This document shows positions 1 through 8,274 of a DNA stretch of 46,246 nt, piece after piece (position 1 is the first letter of the stretch; every line of letters starts with the position of its first letter). Location of the stretch: the NCBI GenBank assembly GCA_017441005.1, contig JAFSAM010000001.1, positions 1 through 46,246 on the forward strand, read 5' to 3'. This DNA comes from Clostridia bacterium. Its GTDB lineage: Bacteria; Bacillota; Clostridia; Oscillospirales; CAG-272. Made by a program: the position numbers and the translations under genes. The notes under the pieces are model-generated. The model saw nothing but the letters and a program-made list of their open reading frames with translations, searched no databases and was not told the DNA's origin.

Positions 1-461
1 AGACGGGATGAGAGATACATATTGCCGTTTTGCTTTTCTCTCCCTCCGTCATTTTGCCTTGCGGCAAAATGCCACCTCCCTCGTCAGATGGAGGTCAAAA
101 TTACATTCGTTTGGAGACGACCTCATCCGTCTCGGCAGCAGAGTATTGTATTTAATATAGTATGTACACTGCCTCGACACCCTCTCCCACCGGAGAAGGT
201 ATACGGCTGTGCGAAGTTTCGCTACACAAAAGTGAAAGCATTATTTCGACGGACATCGAACAAACAAGAAGGTCTGTACAAGCTAAAATAGCCTGCACAG
301 ACCAATAGATTCAAAGTTCTTTGCCTACTTTCTTTCAAGAAAGTAGGGGAATGTTTTTGGGAGTCTTGAACCCTTTTTGCAAAAGGGTTCAAGTGCCAAG
401 TTTTCTCCGAAAGAAAGCGGGGGAGTCTTGAACCCTTTTTTCAAAAGGGTTCAAGGTAAGG
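1..461. repeat. Repeat-rich intergenic edge, no convincing gene
   Basis: This stretch has no ORF I trust. It carries modules that recur elsewhere in the window: a CTCTCCCTCCGTC-containing segment near base 37, and a segment around bases 100-126 (core ACATTCGTTTGGAGACGACC) that reappears exactly at about 42478. The part from 300 to 460 is dominated by hairpin-forming repeats, listed separately. The 89-codon ORF that spans bases 22-291 lies wholly in repeat sequence and has no family resemblance. I read the region as non-coding repeat downstream of the DUF2344 gene. Confidence 0.6.
364..455. repeat. Two near-identical palindromes 63 bp apart
   Basis: Bases 364-392 and 427-455 each form the same hairpin: arm CTTGAACCCTTTT, short loop, arm AAAAGGGTTCAAG. 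Both are preceded by GGGAGT. They lie directly after the stop of the minus-strand DUF2344 gene. No T-run follows on either strand, so they are not classical intrinsic terminators, although they may stabilise 3' ends or be a REP-like dispersed element. Confidence 0.65.
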
Positions 462-1097
462 TTATCTGAACATTTTGCCGTCGGCGAAAAGTGCGGCTGT
501 ACGGAGAGTTTTTTTGTGAAGTGCCTCAAAGCCCATTTGCTTATCGAGAGCACCCGTCAGATAAAAGGGATTGAGATAATTCTCGCTGTCGGCGCAGAGT
601 GTGCACTCTATTATCACACAGCCGAATTCATATTTTGTTTCTACCGAGCGGATCATCGGTCTTATATCGACATCCTTTTCGCCCTTTTTGGTCTTCTTTG
701 TTACAACAAGAGGGCCGTAAAACAAAGTTTCTGCAACTTTTGCCGCCTCCTCGGTACGGTCGCCGTAATCAAGGCAGATACGGTAGCTTGCATATTTAAC
801 ATCTGTAAATTTACTTTCCGCCTCATAAACGTCGAGTATTTTCATATCGGCGGGCAAATTCCTTCCGAGGTTTTCCATCACCGCTTTACAGTCGACGTCG
901 CACTCGGTTTTAAGGTCCATAAACTCATACACGCTCTCGATACCGATCGAAAGAGGGAGTGCAAAATTTATCTTCATGTGGGGATTAAACCCCTCGGAAT
1001 AGATCATTTTCACCTTTGCACGGCGGAGGGCTGTCTGCATGGTACGGAGCAGGTCCAAATGCGAAATATACTGTAATTTACCTGTTTTTTCAAACAT
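462..1097 (-). CDS. DUF2344 / TIGR03936 radical SAM-linked protein
   Basis: A protein of about 211 residues of the DUF2344 (TIGR03936) family, which is almost always encoded next to, or fused to, a TIGR03960 radical SAM enzyme, as here. The family opening is visible: FEKTGKLQYISHLDLLR close to the N-terminus, then FNPHMKINFALPLSIGIES. Its biochemical role is not established. I chose the ATG at 1097 because family members begin within a few residues of this motif and because it overlaps the stop of the upstream gene by 8 bp, which suggests translational coupling. A longer reading from a GTG at 1151 would add 18 residues inside the upstream gene. A strong GGGAGG lies about 30 bp upstream of the ATG, too far for ordinary use, so the start is uncertain. 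Confidence 0.85.
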   Translation of the reverse strand: MFEKTGKLQYISHLDLLRTMQTALRRAKVKMIYSEGFNPHMKINFALPLSIGIESVYEFMDLKTECDVDCKAVMENLGRNLPADMKILDVYEAESKFTDVKYASYRICLDYGDRTEEAAKVAETLFYGPLVVTKKTKKGEKDVDIRPMIRSVETKYEFGCVIIECTLCADSENYLNPFYLTGALDKQMGFEALHKKTLRTAALFADGKMFR

Positions 1098-2949
1098 TAC
1101 TCTTACTGTTTTTGTTGCACCACGTCTTTTCACCTCCCAGACAGTTTGCACCGCAAGCCGAGCATTTTTCGCGGCAATTTGGTGTAGTCTTTGATTCGTG
1201 CGCCTTTGCGTTTTCTCTCAGCAAAAACTCTTTTGTCACGCCGATATCTATTATATCCCAGGGCAAGATCTCGTCCTTGCCGAATTCGCGGTTTGCATAA
1301 AAAGCGGGATCGATTCCGCACTTTTCGAACACGCTCATCCATTTTTCATAATCGAAATACTCGTCCCAAGCATCGAATTTCAGTCCCGCCTTATGCCCCT
1401 CAAGCATACAACGGCAAAGCTTTCTGTCGCCCCTTGCAAACACAGCCTCGAGCCTTGACACCTTGGCATCGTGATAGTTAAACTTGACCTTTCTGTCTGT
1501 TATTGTAGACAGGATGTACTGCTGCTTTTCGAGCAGAGTTTCCATATCCTCCTGCTTTTCCCACTGGAAAGCAGTAAAGGGCTTGGGGATAAAGCAAGCG
1601 GCGCTTATCGTCACCTTAGGAGCTTTTCCCTTAGGTCTGTCGGGATTTGCATAATAAGTATCGAGCACCCTCTTCGCAAGCGCGTTTATTCCGTCGAGGT
1701 CAGCATATTCTTCGGTAGGCAGACCCATCATAAAATACAATTTGACCTGAGTCTTTCCCGCCTTAAACGCAACGTCACAAGCGCGGAGCAGATCCTCCTC
1801 GTACAAATTCTTATTGATCGCATCGCGCAGTCTCTGCGTTCCCGCCTCGGGAGCGAACGTGATACCGCCCGTTCTTACGGTGGAGATCTTATCCATAAGC
1901 TCCTTTGTGAAGCTGTCGGCGCGGAGGGAGGGCAATGACAGGCTCACCATATTTTCGTCCGTCCATTTGAGCAGATCGTCGGTCAGCTGATCGATCTTCG
2001 AGTAGTCACTGATGCTTAGTGATACCAGCGATATTTCATCGTATCCCGTATTTTCAAACAGACATTTCGCCTGCTTATTCAGCACCTCGGGTGACTTTTC
2101 TCTGATCGGGCGGTAGATCATACCCGCCTGACAGAAGCGACAGCCTCTTATACAGCCTCTATACACCTCGATCATAGTTCTGTCGTGAACGGTCTCGATA
2201 TACGGCATTACCAATTTATCGGGGAAATAGCATTTATCAAGATCTTTTATAATGCGCTTGCGGATCTTTGAAGGAATATCGTCATACACGGGAGTGTACG
2301 ACCTAACGGTTCCGTCCTCGTTATAGTCGACCATATACAGAGAAGGCACGTAAAAGCCCTCTATCTTTGCCGCCTCGTGCAAAAATGCCTTTCTTGTATA
2401 AGTGCCGTTTTTCTTCATCTCTTTATAAAGCTCAACGACCTCGCACACAGCCTCCTCGCCCTCGCCTATAAAGAAAAGATCGAAGAAATCGGCAATGGGC
2501 TCGGGGTTATAACTGCAAGGACCGCCGCCTATAACGATCGGCATACTGTCATCCCTGTCTTTTGAGAGAAGGGGAATATTTGCGAGATCGAGCATATTCA
2601 ACACATTTGAATAGCAAAGCTCATACTGCAAAGTGAATCCGACAAAATCAAATTCGGTCAGCGGATCTCCGCTTTCAACCGCCCACAGAGGAACGTTGTT
2701 TTTGCGCATTTCCGCTTCCATGTCCTCCCAAGGAGCATAAACTCGCTCGCACCAAACGTCATCAATTCCGTTCAGTACTCCGTAAAGTATACGGATCCCG
2801 AGGTTTGACATACCGATCTCGTAAGAATCGGGAAAGCAAAATGCAAATCGGGTATTTACCTTCGATTTATCCTTAACTGTCTGTCCGTACTCTCCGCCGA
2901 TATATCTTCCCGGCTTCGATACCTTCGTCAATAAATTTTCAATATTCAA
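1090..2949 (-). CDS. TIGR03960 family B12-binding-type radical SAM protein
   Basis: This 619-residue protein matches the TIGR03960 family of radical SAM enzymes. The cluster-binding motif GCIRGCRFCQAG supplies Cys266, Cys270 and Cys273 (C-x3-C-x2-C) for the 4Fe-4S cluster that cleaves S-adenosylmethionine. The region before it has the length and character of a cobalamin-binding-like domain, with GGGPCSYNPEP and FFIGEGEEA. The last 35 residues hold a dense cysteine patch (NCREKCSACGANC) typical of the family and probably metal-binding. The substrate is unknown; in many Firmicutes the pair with DUF2344 sits near ribosomal and RNase G genes, but neither is in this window. The start is backed by a strong GGAGGAG ribosome binding site about 10 bp upstream. 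It forms an operon with the overlapping DUF2344 gene. Confidence 0.9.
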   Translation of the reverse strand: MNIENLLTKVSKPGRYIGGEYGQTVKDKSKVNTRFAFCFPDSYEIGMSNLGIRILYGVLNGIDDVWCERVYAPWEDMEAEMRKNNVPLWAVESGDPLTEFDFVGFTLQYELCYSNVLNMLDLANIPLLSKDRDDSMPIVIGGGPCSYNPEPIADFFDLFFIGEGEEAVCEVVELYKEMKKNGTYTRKAFLHEAAKIEGFYVPSLYMVDYNEDGTVRSYTPVYDDIPSKIRKRIIKDLDKCYFPDKLVMPYIETVHDRTMIEVYRGCIRGCRFCQAGMIYRPIREKSPEVLNKQAKCLFENTGYDEISLVSLSISDYSKIDQLTDDLLKWTDENMVSLSLPSLRADSFTKELMDKISTVRTGGITFAPEAGTQRLRDAINKNLYEEDLLRACDVAFKAGKTQVKLYFMMGLPTEEYADLDGINALAKRVLDTYYANPDRPKGKAPKVTISAACFIPKPFTAFQWEKQEDMETLLEKQQYILSTITDRKVKFNYHDAKVSRLEAVFARGDRKLCRCMLEGHKAGLKFDAWDEYFDYEKWMSVFEKCGIDPAFYANREFGKDEILPWDIIDIGVTKEFLLRENAKAHESKTTPNCREKCSACGANCLGGEKTWCNKNSKSNV

Positions 2950-2974
2950 CCTTTTCTCCTCCGAAATATGATCT

Positions 2975-3013
2975 TAAAAATCATAAAATCGGGAGGGAAT
3001 GTTCTTCCCTCCC
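2975..3013 (-). terminator. Probable terminator after the 1053-aa gene
   Basis: On the minus strand a perfect 9-bp stem (GGGAGGGAA / TTCCCTCCC, bases 2991-3013) with a 5-nt loop follows the stop of the gene ending at 3020. It is followed by the T-rich but interrupted tract GATTTTATGATTTTT. Confidence 0.6.
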
Positions 3014-3019
3014 TCTTGT

Positions 3020-6000
3020 TTATACGTAGAATTTAGATATCAGATATACGGGAACCATCCAGAACACCTGGTACAAAGCAACGTAGAGCGACGGTATCGC
3101 CGTTATGCTGCTGAACATCAGGAAGAATGACATAAGAACAACGCTGAATGCTACCGACAATATCTTTGCGGTAATGTTCGTTCTGTTTGCAAAAAGCACT
3201 TTGGAGCAAAGAACAAACGCATTGAGCAACGATCTTGGGCTTCCCTTTGATACGATACCGCTGTTTGCCTCCTCCTGGGGCTCGGTCGCCTCCTCGAGGG
3301 TCTTGCAACGGAGTATTCTTACAGGATACTTGGTGATCTTGACCTTGCTTCCCAAAAGCTTGTCATCAATATTGGGGTCAAACGTCTTGATTCCTATACA
3401 GATTCCCGCCTTGTAAAGTCTTCTGAGTGCAAACTCAAAATCGGGATCGATAGTATACTGGATATACATCTTTGCGGAAACAACGTCATCACATACCATA
3501 TACATAATGCTTGCGTCGCCGCTCGTTTCAAGGATGTCATCATCTGTATCCGATACGGGCAGATATCCGTGTGCCTTGAGATACGATGCCTTACCTATAT
3601 ATACATGGCTTCCGTCGATAAGCGACTCGATTCCATCCTTGGCAATCTCGATTATTTCCATATTGTCGGACTTGCCGAGCTCGTGGGTAGCGGTATCAAA
3701 TACGTCCGCAAGGGGACCTCCGATAACCTTAAATACGCTTGCGGAATTGTAAAGGATCTTGTCAATTCGGCTATCGCCGTATACTTTTATGCTCTTGACC
3801 TTTACTCCGTAAGAGGGGAACACGTCTTTATCATCAAAAGAAAGTGTGCTTGCTTTTGAATACTCATCGAGCGATACATCACCGATGATCGCACTGTCAT
3901 CCTCAAATGCCTTTTTGGATGCTCTGTAGAACGGCAAACTGAACGAAAGCAATGCACAGCAAGGAACCGCCACCAGAAATGCAAGATAAGCAAACGAGAA
4001 CGCAGTCTTCGCGTCGTATACCACAGTCGATACTATAAAGAATACCAATCCCAATGCTATAGCAAGCGAAAGGAGTATGGTTATTATGGAATTGCTCTTG
4101 GAATAAGAGTTGATCCTTTCGGAAAAACCGTTTACAAATCCGGTCTTGCCGATCTTGAACATCGAAACCTCGTCTTCCTCTGCAAGATACTCACTGAACG
4201 CCTCGTTTTCGAGATTAGCCTCGCCACTCTCGACGGGAGTGATCGTATATTTGATGCGCTTCGATGCTACGATGTTAAAGCTGTATATCTCTCTTCTGAG
4301 ATTGAAGTGATCGTAAATCAGAGTTACGAAAATAAAGATCACAACGGGGAACATATAAAGTGCAACGTCGGGATCGGTTTCACTTATAAAGCAATGAGCT
4401 ATATGATAGAATGCAGATGCTATAACCACAGTCGCCGTAATGCTTTCGGGCAGAGGCTTCATCGCCCAAATCGCCTTGATACCGCGGCTGATCTCGGTCC
4501 ATGCCACTGCTCCCGCCAAAACAAGGATCTGAAGGCTTCCGAGAATATAAACGACCGGATAGTTATTCTGATTCAAAGCCCCGGGCAGATTTCCGCCAAA
4601 CGTAGAAAGGTTTTCGTATATAAGCGCAACAATCATGAGAAGGAAGCAAGCGGCAATCTTCAAAAGTCCCGTCTTGTGCATCTTTCTGTATGCTGCAAAA
4701 ATATCTTTTTTCTGTGAAGGAGAGGTATATTCCTCTGCAATCTTTGCGATCTTTACATCTTTTTTATCGGTCTTGAGATATTCCTGAACGTCGAGGTCGA
4801 GCTGTGTTTCTATCTTCTGTGCCTCTTCCTCTCCAAACTTCTTTTTTACCTCATCTTCATCGCCGAAAGCAGATGCGATCCAAAGATCGGTCTCGTCATA
4901 TTTTTCAGCCTTCTCGTTGTCGTCACTCAAAAGATTCTCAGAAGAAACGGCGTTGTCGTCATTTATTACATCGGCCGGGTCTTCGACATGCGGTCTGTCA
5001 AATATAAATGCCTCGGCCTCCTCAATGCTCTTCTGTAGGTCGTCCTCGGTCATACTAAAAGTAAGCTGTTCCGCCTCGACCACCGCGGGAGATTCGTTTT
5101 CTTTAAACAAATTATCGGTTTTTCTTGCTTTTCTGCCCTTTTTGATCATTCCGGGCTCGAATACATTTGTCTTGTCCGACGAATTTTCGATCAACACGGA
5201 ATAAGCCTTCTCTGTGACAGGAGCAGGCTCCTCGGCTACCGGCTGTTCCTCATCCGGTGTAAGCTCCTCGGATGCCTCAAGCGCGGACTTTTCCTTAGAT
5301 TCCTTGATAAGCAGTTCTCCTATCTTAATAGAAGTCTCCTCTAAGGCGATCTCATTTATATTTTCAAAAACGTTTTCCGATTCTTCTTCAACCGGTGTTG
5401 TCTCCTCAGTCAATTCTACAACAGGAGCAGCTTCCTCAACGACTTTTTCGGTATCTTCGTTAAAGATTTCTTCGGCTGTTTCTTCTTCAACCGCCTCTTC
5501 AACCGGTACTTTAACTGCCTTTTCTTTTTCGGGGAAGAATTTTCCGAAAAGCTTCGCAAGAATGTTTCTGCTCTCTTCTTCCTCGGGCTGTGCCTCGTCC
5601 TCTGCAACCTGCGCTTCTTCGTATTCTTCAACTAATTCTTCAGTAGCTTCTTCATTTTCTACGGTCTCTTCTGCAACCGCTATAAACTCTTCGGCCGCTT
5701 CTTCGGCTTCTGTCTGTGCCTCGACAGAATATTCAACGGTATCTTCTGCAACAGTCCCGAACACCTCTTCGGCTTTTACCTCTGACACCTCTGCCTCTTC
5801 TGCAGATTCCTCATCGACAACCTCTTCGGTCTTGAGCTCCTCTCCCGATTTAATGGAAGCAATAAGACTCTTTATCGTATCGGAAATGTTTGTCTTTCTC
5901 TTACGTACTGCGGGTTCTACCTCCTCAGCAGCCTCCTCAAGCTTTTGAACCTCATCCTCGTCAGAAGCTTCAATTTCAACTGCTTCGTCATCATTTCCCG

Positions 6001-6181
6001 ATCCAAGCTCTTGGTTTTCGCTTTTCTCCGGCTCTGATGCATCACCGTCTCCGTTTCCGGTGTTCTGCTTCAAATTCAATTTAAGCCTTCTTATAAGCTC
6101 GTCTGCCGTCATGGGTGTATTTTCCTCGGCCTCTTTATTGGGAGTATTCACTTCAAGTTCGTTTAATTTTTCGTTATCCAT
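3020..6181 (-). CDS. Degenerate P1B-type ATPase-like membrane protein with acidic N-terminus
   Basis: 1053 residues. Residues 1 to about 490 are extremely Glu/Ala/Val-rich and probably disordered. From about 505 there are four membrane segments, a short soluble stretch (about 635-690), two more membrane segments, a soluble part, and terminal hydrophobic segments: the layout of a P1B metal ATPase. The sixth segment holds AVPCCALLSFSLP (Pro740) where transporters have CPC. Forty-three residues on is TLSFDDKDVFPS (Asp783) where they have FDKTGTLT. Then come a nucleotide-domain-like DGSHVYIGKASYL (about 856) and DPDFEFALRRLYKAGICIGI. The Asp remains, but the KTGT, the TGE loop and the GDGxND motif are absent. 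I infer a non-pumping pseudoenzyme, perhaps structural or regulatory. It lies between the radical SAM gene and rlmB; its role is unknown. Confidence 0.75.
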   Translation of the reverse strand: MDNEKLNELEVNTPNKEAEENTPMTADELIRRLKLNLKQNTGNGDGDASEPEKSENQELGSGNDDEAVEIEASDEDEVQKLEEAAEEVEPAVRKRKTNISDTIKSLIASIKSGEELKTEEVVDEESAEEAEVSEVKAEEVFGTVAEDTVEYSVEAQTEAEEAAEEFIAVAEETVENEEATEELVEEYEEAQVAEDEAQPEEEESRNILAKLFGKFFPEKEKAVKVPVEEAVEEETAEEIFNEDTEKVVEEAAPVVELTEETTPVEEESENVFENINEIALEETSIKIGELLIKESKEKSALEASEELTPDEEQPVAEEPAPVTEKAYSVLIENSSDKTNVFEPGMIKKGRKARKTDNLFKENESPAVVEAEQLTFSMTEDDLQKSIEEAEAFIFDRPHVEDPADVINDDNAVSSENLLSDDNEKAEKYDETDLWIASAFGDEDEVKKKFGEEEAQKIETQLDLDVQEYLKTDKKDVKIAKIAEEYTSPSQKKDIFAAYRKMHKTGLLKIAACFLLMIVALIYENLSTFGGNLPGALNQNNYPVVYILGSLQILVLAGAVAWTEISRGIKAIWAMKPLPESITATVVIASAFYHIAHCFISETDPDVALYMFPVVIFIFVTLIYDHFNLRREIYSFNIVASKRIKYTITPVESGEANLENEAFSEYLAEEDEVSMFKIGKTGFVNGFSERINSYSKSNSIITILLSLAIALGLVFFIVSTVVYDAKTAFSFAYLAFLVAVPCCALLSFSLPFYRASKKAFEDDSAIIGDVSLDEYSKASTLSFDDKDVFPSYGVKVKSIKVYGDSRIDKILYNSASVFKVIGGPLADVFDTATHELGKSDNMEIIEIAKDGIESLIDGSHVYIGKASYLKAHGYLPVSDTDDDILETSGDASIMYMVCDDVVSAKMYIQYTIDPDFEFALRRLYKAGICIGIKTFDPNIDDKLLGSKVKITKYPVRILRCKTLEEATEPQEEANSGIVSKGSPRSLLNAFVLCSKVLFANRTNITAKILSVAFSVVLMSFFLMFSSITAIPSLYVALYQVFWMVPVYLISKFYV

Positions 6182-6225
6182 ACCCTGTTACCCCTATATC
6201 TGATTATTCGTTCCGTCATTATTAA

Positions 6226-7011
6226 TCAACAATTGCGCTGTCTTGCCGCTTCGCACAGTATTACTGCGGCAGCCGCCGCTACGTTGAATGAATTTACCTT
6301 GCCGTACATCGGAATCGATAAAATAAAATCACTCTTATCAAGCAACAGCTTTGATACGCCCTTGCCCTCGCTTCCGAGCACGATCGCCGCGCCGCAGGTA
6401 AGGTCCTGCTCGTAGAATTTTTCTCCGCCCGCCTCAGCGGCAAATATCCAAAGCCCCTTTTCCTTCAGCTCATCTACTGTAGCCGCAAGATTTGTGACCT
6501 TGGCGATCCTTATATGCTCCATCGCACCCGCGGATGCCTTTGATACAACCTGTGTCAGCATAGCACCCTTTCTCTTGGGTATTATTAACCCGTGAGCACC
6601 TGCACATTCAGCCGCCCTCATCAGTGCGCCGAGATTGTGTGGGTCTTCTATTCTGTCGGCAATCACAACAAGCGGCTTCTCGCCCCTTGATTCCGCGTAT
6701 TCTATTATATCGTCAACGGTGCAGTATTCCTTTTCTGCCGCAAACGCTGCGATTCCCTGATGGTTTATACCGCCCGAAATTCGATCTAATTTCGCCTTTT
6801 CGCATTCGACAACGGGAATCGATCTGCTTCTTGCCTCAGCTATCAGACTGGTTATGGAACCCGTCCTTTCGCCCTTTTGAACAAAGATCTTATCTATATC
6901 TCTGCCCGCAGCAAGCAGCTCTCTAACCGAATTTCTGCCCGCAGTTACGTTCTCAGCATCTTCGTATCTGTCGGTTTCTTTTTCTCTACGGAAGCCTTTT
7001 TCGTTTTTCAT
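6226..7011 (-). CDS. rlmB: 23S rRNA 2'-O-methyltransferase RlmB (TrmH/SpoU family)
   Basis: 261 residues with the full SPOUT methyltransferase pattern. After an N-terminal substrate-binding region (GRNSVRELL near residue 25) come motif 1 (NLGALMRAAE, 126-135), motif 2 (IVLGSEGKGVS, 210-220) and motif 3 (IPMYGKVNSFNVAAAAAV, 233-250). Family members methylate the 2'-hydroxyl of a conserved guanosine in 23S rRNA (G2251 in E. coli). The length is normal for RlmB. Its position close to sigH echoes the Bacillus subtilis order rlmB-rae1-sigH, although here a zinc-ribbon gene sits between them. A TGTACA/TATAAT promoter lies about 55 bp upstream. A different guanosine or tRNA target within the same family cannot be excluded. 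Confidence 0.9.
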   Translation of the reverse strand: MKNEKGFRREKETDRYEDAENVTAGRNSVRELLAAGRDIDKIFVQKGERTGSITSLIAEARSRSIPVVECEKAKLDRISGGINHQGIAAFAAEKEYCTVDDIIEYAESRGEKPLVVIADRIEDPHNLGALMRAAECAGAHGLIIPKRKGAMLTQVVSKASAGAMEHIRIAKVTNLAATVDELKEKGLWIFAAEAGGEKFYEQDLTCGAAIVLGSEGKGVSKLLLDKSDFILSIPMYGKVNSFNVAAAAAVILCEAARQRNC

Positions 7012-7063
7012 CTATCTATGCCTCGTCTGTATAATTACACACTTCACCTAATTATATATAGTT

Positions 7064-7092
7064 ATTATAACACATAATATTTCGTTTGTACA
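7064..7092 (-). promoter_or_regulatory. Likely sigma-A promoter of rlmB
   Basis: On the minus strand TGTACA (7092-7087) and TATAAT (7069-7064) are separated by 17 bp. The -10 is perfect; the -35 matches four of six consensus bases. It lies about 53 bp before the rlmB start in very AT-rich sequence, where chance matches are easy. Confidence 0.5.
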
Positions 7093-7162
7093 TATTTTTT
7101 TTGCATTTTACCTATTTTTTTCTAAAATCTTTTTGTTTTCTCGAAATAATGACATATAAAGC

Positions 7163-7192
7163 AAAAAAGCTACACAAATAAGTGTAGCCTTT
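7163..7192 (-). terminator. Intrinsic terminator after the zinc-ribbon gene
   Basis: On the minus strand GGCTACAC and GTGTAGC pair around a TTATTT loop and are followed by six T residues. It lies about 40 bp downstream of the zinc-ribbon stop and ahead of the rlmB promoter, so the two genes look like separate transcripts. Confidence 0.8.
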
Positions 7193-7232
7193 TATCTGAC
7201 ATATAAATCTATTTATGTAAACAAAAATCGAC

Positions 7233-7511
7233 TTACTGCTGATCCTTCATAGCTGCAAAGCATTCGCTGCAGTATACGGGTCTGTCATTGCTGGGCTGGA
7301 AAGGAACCTTAGCTTCTTTTCCGCAGTTTGCACATGTTGTTGTGAACATCTCTCTGTTAGCCTTTGTAGCCTGCTTTCTTGCATCACGGCAAGGCTTGCA
7401 TCTCTGGGGCTCGTTCTGGAATCCTCTCTCTGCGTAGAATTCCTGTTCACCTGCAGTGAAAACGAACTCCTGTCCACAGTCTTTGCAAACTAATTTCTTG
7501 TCTTCGTACAT
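7233..7511 (-). CDS. Small double zinc-ribbon protein
   Basis: 92 residues with two four-cysteine clusters. The first is Cys9-x2-Cys12 with Cys38-x2-Cys41, in the style of the probable zinc-ribbon family found in many Clostridia (KLVCKDCGQEFVF, then RCKPCR). The second is Cys60-x2-Cys63 with Cys81-x2-Cys84 (CANCGKEAKVPFQP, VYCSECF), which resembles the CxxC/CxxC segment of small bacterial zinc-binding proteins. Two structural zinc ions are therefore expected. The function of the family is unknown; such proteins often bind nucleic acid or other proteins. It is 70 bp downstream of sigH on the same strand and ends at its own terminator. A GAGGG ribosome binding site precedes the ATG. Confidence 0.85.
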   Translation of the reverse strand: MYEDKKLVCKDCGQEFVFTAGEQEFYAERGFQNEPQRCKPCRDARKQATKANREMFTTTCANCGKEAKVPFQPSNDRPVYCSECFAAMKDQQ

Positions 7512-7553
7512 TGTTTTTCCCTCGCTTTAAAAATTTGGATAAAATATATGTAT

Positions 7554-7569
7554 TCCCCGTACTTCGGGG
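7554..7569 (-). terminator. Weak hairpin between sigH and the zinc-ribbon gene
   Basis: CCCCG and CGGGG form a 5-bp stem with a 5-nt loop just after the sigH stop on the minus strand. The sequence after it is AT-rich but has no clean T-run, so it may only partly stop transcription and let some read through into the zinc-ribbon gene. Confidence 0.35.
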
Positions 7570-7581
7570 TTAATACCGCTC

Positions 7582-8130
7582 TTAATCACGGAGTTTTTTC
7601 AGTTTTTTCTTTGCTCTGAACAATGCGTTATCTATATTTTTTTCCGACCTGCCCAAAGCTTCCGCAATTTCTTTATACGACTTGTTTTGCAAGTACAGAC
7701 TGAATACCGACCACTCAAACCGGCTCAAAACAGCCTCTATCTTTTTTTCTATCTGCTCGGCATCCTCTCTTTCGAGAAATCCGTATACCGGCTCAATATA
7801 CCCCTTTTCCTTTTCAACCCTCTCCGAAGTCTTTTTCGCCTTCGTAGAGGATGCTCTCAAAAGAGATACCAGCCTGTTTCTTATGCATATCTTGGCGTAA
7901 TAACCGAATCCAACAGGGCTTTCGGGATCATAACTCATAACCGCCGAATAAAACGCCAGATTAGCTTCCTGAATAAAATCGTCTACAGTGTGAAGAACTC
8001 CACCATCTTTGGCGGCATATCCCTTACCCATACTCTCTATCAAGGGCCTATACATCACGGCAAGATCGGCAAAAGCCGCTTCGTTTCCCGACCGCGAAAG
8101 AGCTATCAGCGATTCTAATTCTTTGTCCAC
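7582..8130 (-). CDS. sigH: SigH-like sigma-70 family RNA polymerase sigma factor
   Basis: 182 residues. Region 2, which binds core polymerase and the -10 element, is seen as DDFIQEANLAFYSAVMSYDP followed by FGYYAKICIRNRLVSLLRAS. Region 4, which reads the -35, is the helix-turn-helix SYKEIAEALGRSEKNIDNAL with a basic tail KKKLKKLRD. This pattern and the conserved neighbourhood with rlmB point to the SigH (Spo0H) group, which runs transition-state and early sporulation genes in Bacillus and Clostridia. The protein is shorter than Bacillus SigH (218 residues), with a shorter linker. The start is a GTG with AGAGGT upstream, and a strong TTGACA/TATAAT promoter lies just before it. A different alternative sigma factor of the same family remains possible. 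Confidence 0.8.
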   Translation of the reverse strand: MDKELESLIALSRSGNEAAFADLAVMYRPLIESMGKGYAAKDGGVLHTVDDFIQEANLAFYSAVMSYDPESPVGFGYYAKICIRNRLVSLLRASSTKAKKTSERVEKEKGYIEPVYGFLEREDAEQIEKKIEAVLSRFEWSVFSLYLQNKSYKEIAEALGRSEKNIDNALFRAKKKLKKLRD

Positions 8131-8163
8131 CCAATACCTCTATGCATACAAATATGTATTGTC

Positions 8164-8191
8164 ATTATACCACTAAAAAACTATTTGTCAA
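8164..8191 (-). promoter_or_regulatory. sigH promoter
   Basis: On the minus strand a perfect TTGACA (8191-8186) is followed after 16 bp by a perfect TATAAT (8169-8164), about 34 bp before the sigH GTG. The -35 box lies partly inside an inverted repeat (8175-8200), described under findings. Confidence 0.75.
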
Positions 8192-8274
8192 TAGTTTTTT
8201 CACAATTATATTTCAATTTGACAACAATATTCGTGAAAATTGTACAAATTTTTTGTTATTTTCTGTTTTTTTGC

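Noticed and set aside
22..291. Plus-strand 89-codon ORF at the left edge
   Set aside because: It lies in dispersed repeat sequence that recurs near 42.3-42.5 kb without a matching ORF there.
364..455. CRISPR or attenuator reading of the repeated hairpins
   Set aside because: Only two copies, no spacers of constant length, and no leader peptide or antiterminator pairing.
5214..5948. Plus-strand 244-codon Ser/Thr/Ala-rich ORF
   Set aside because: It is the antisense of the Glu/Ala-rich region of the 1053-aa gene; GCC/GAA-rich codons read backward give long Ser-rich ORFs without stops. No start signals.
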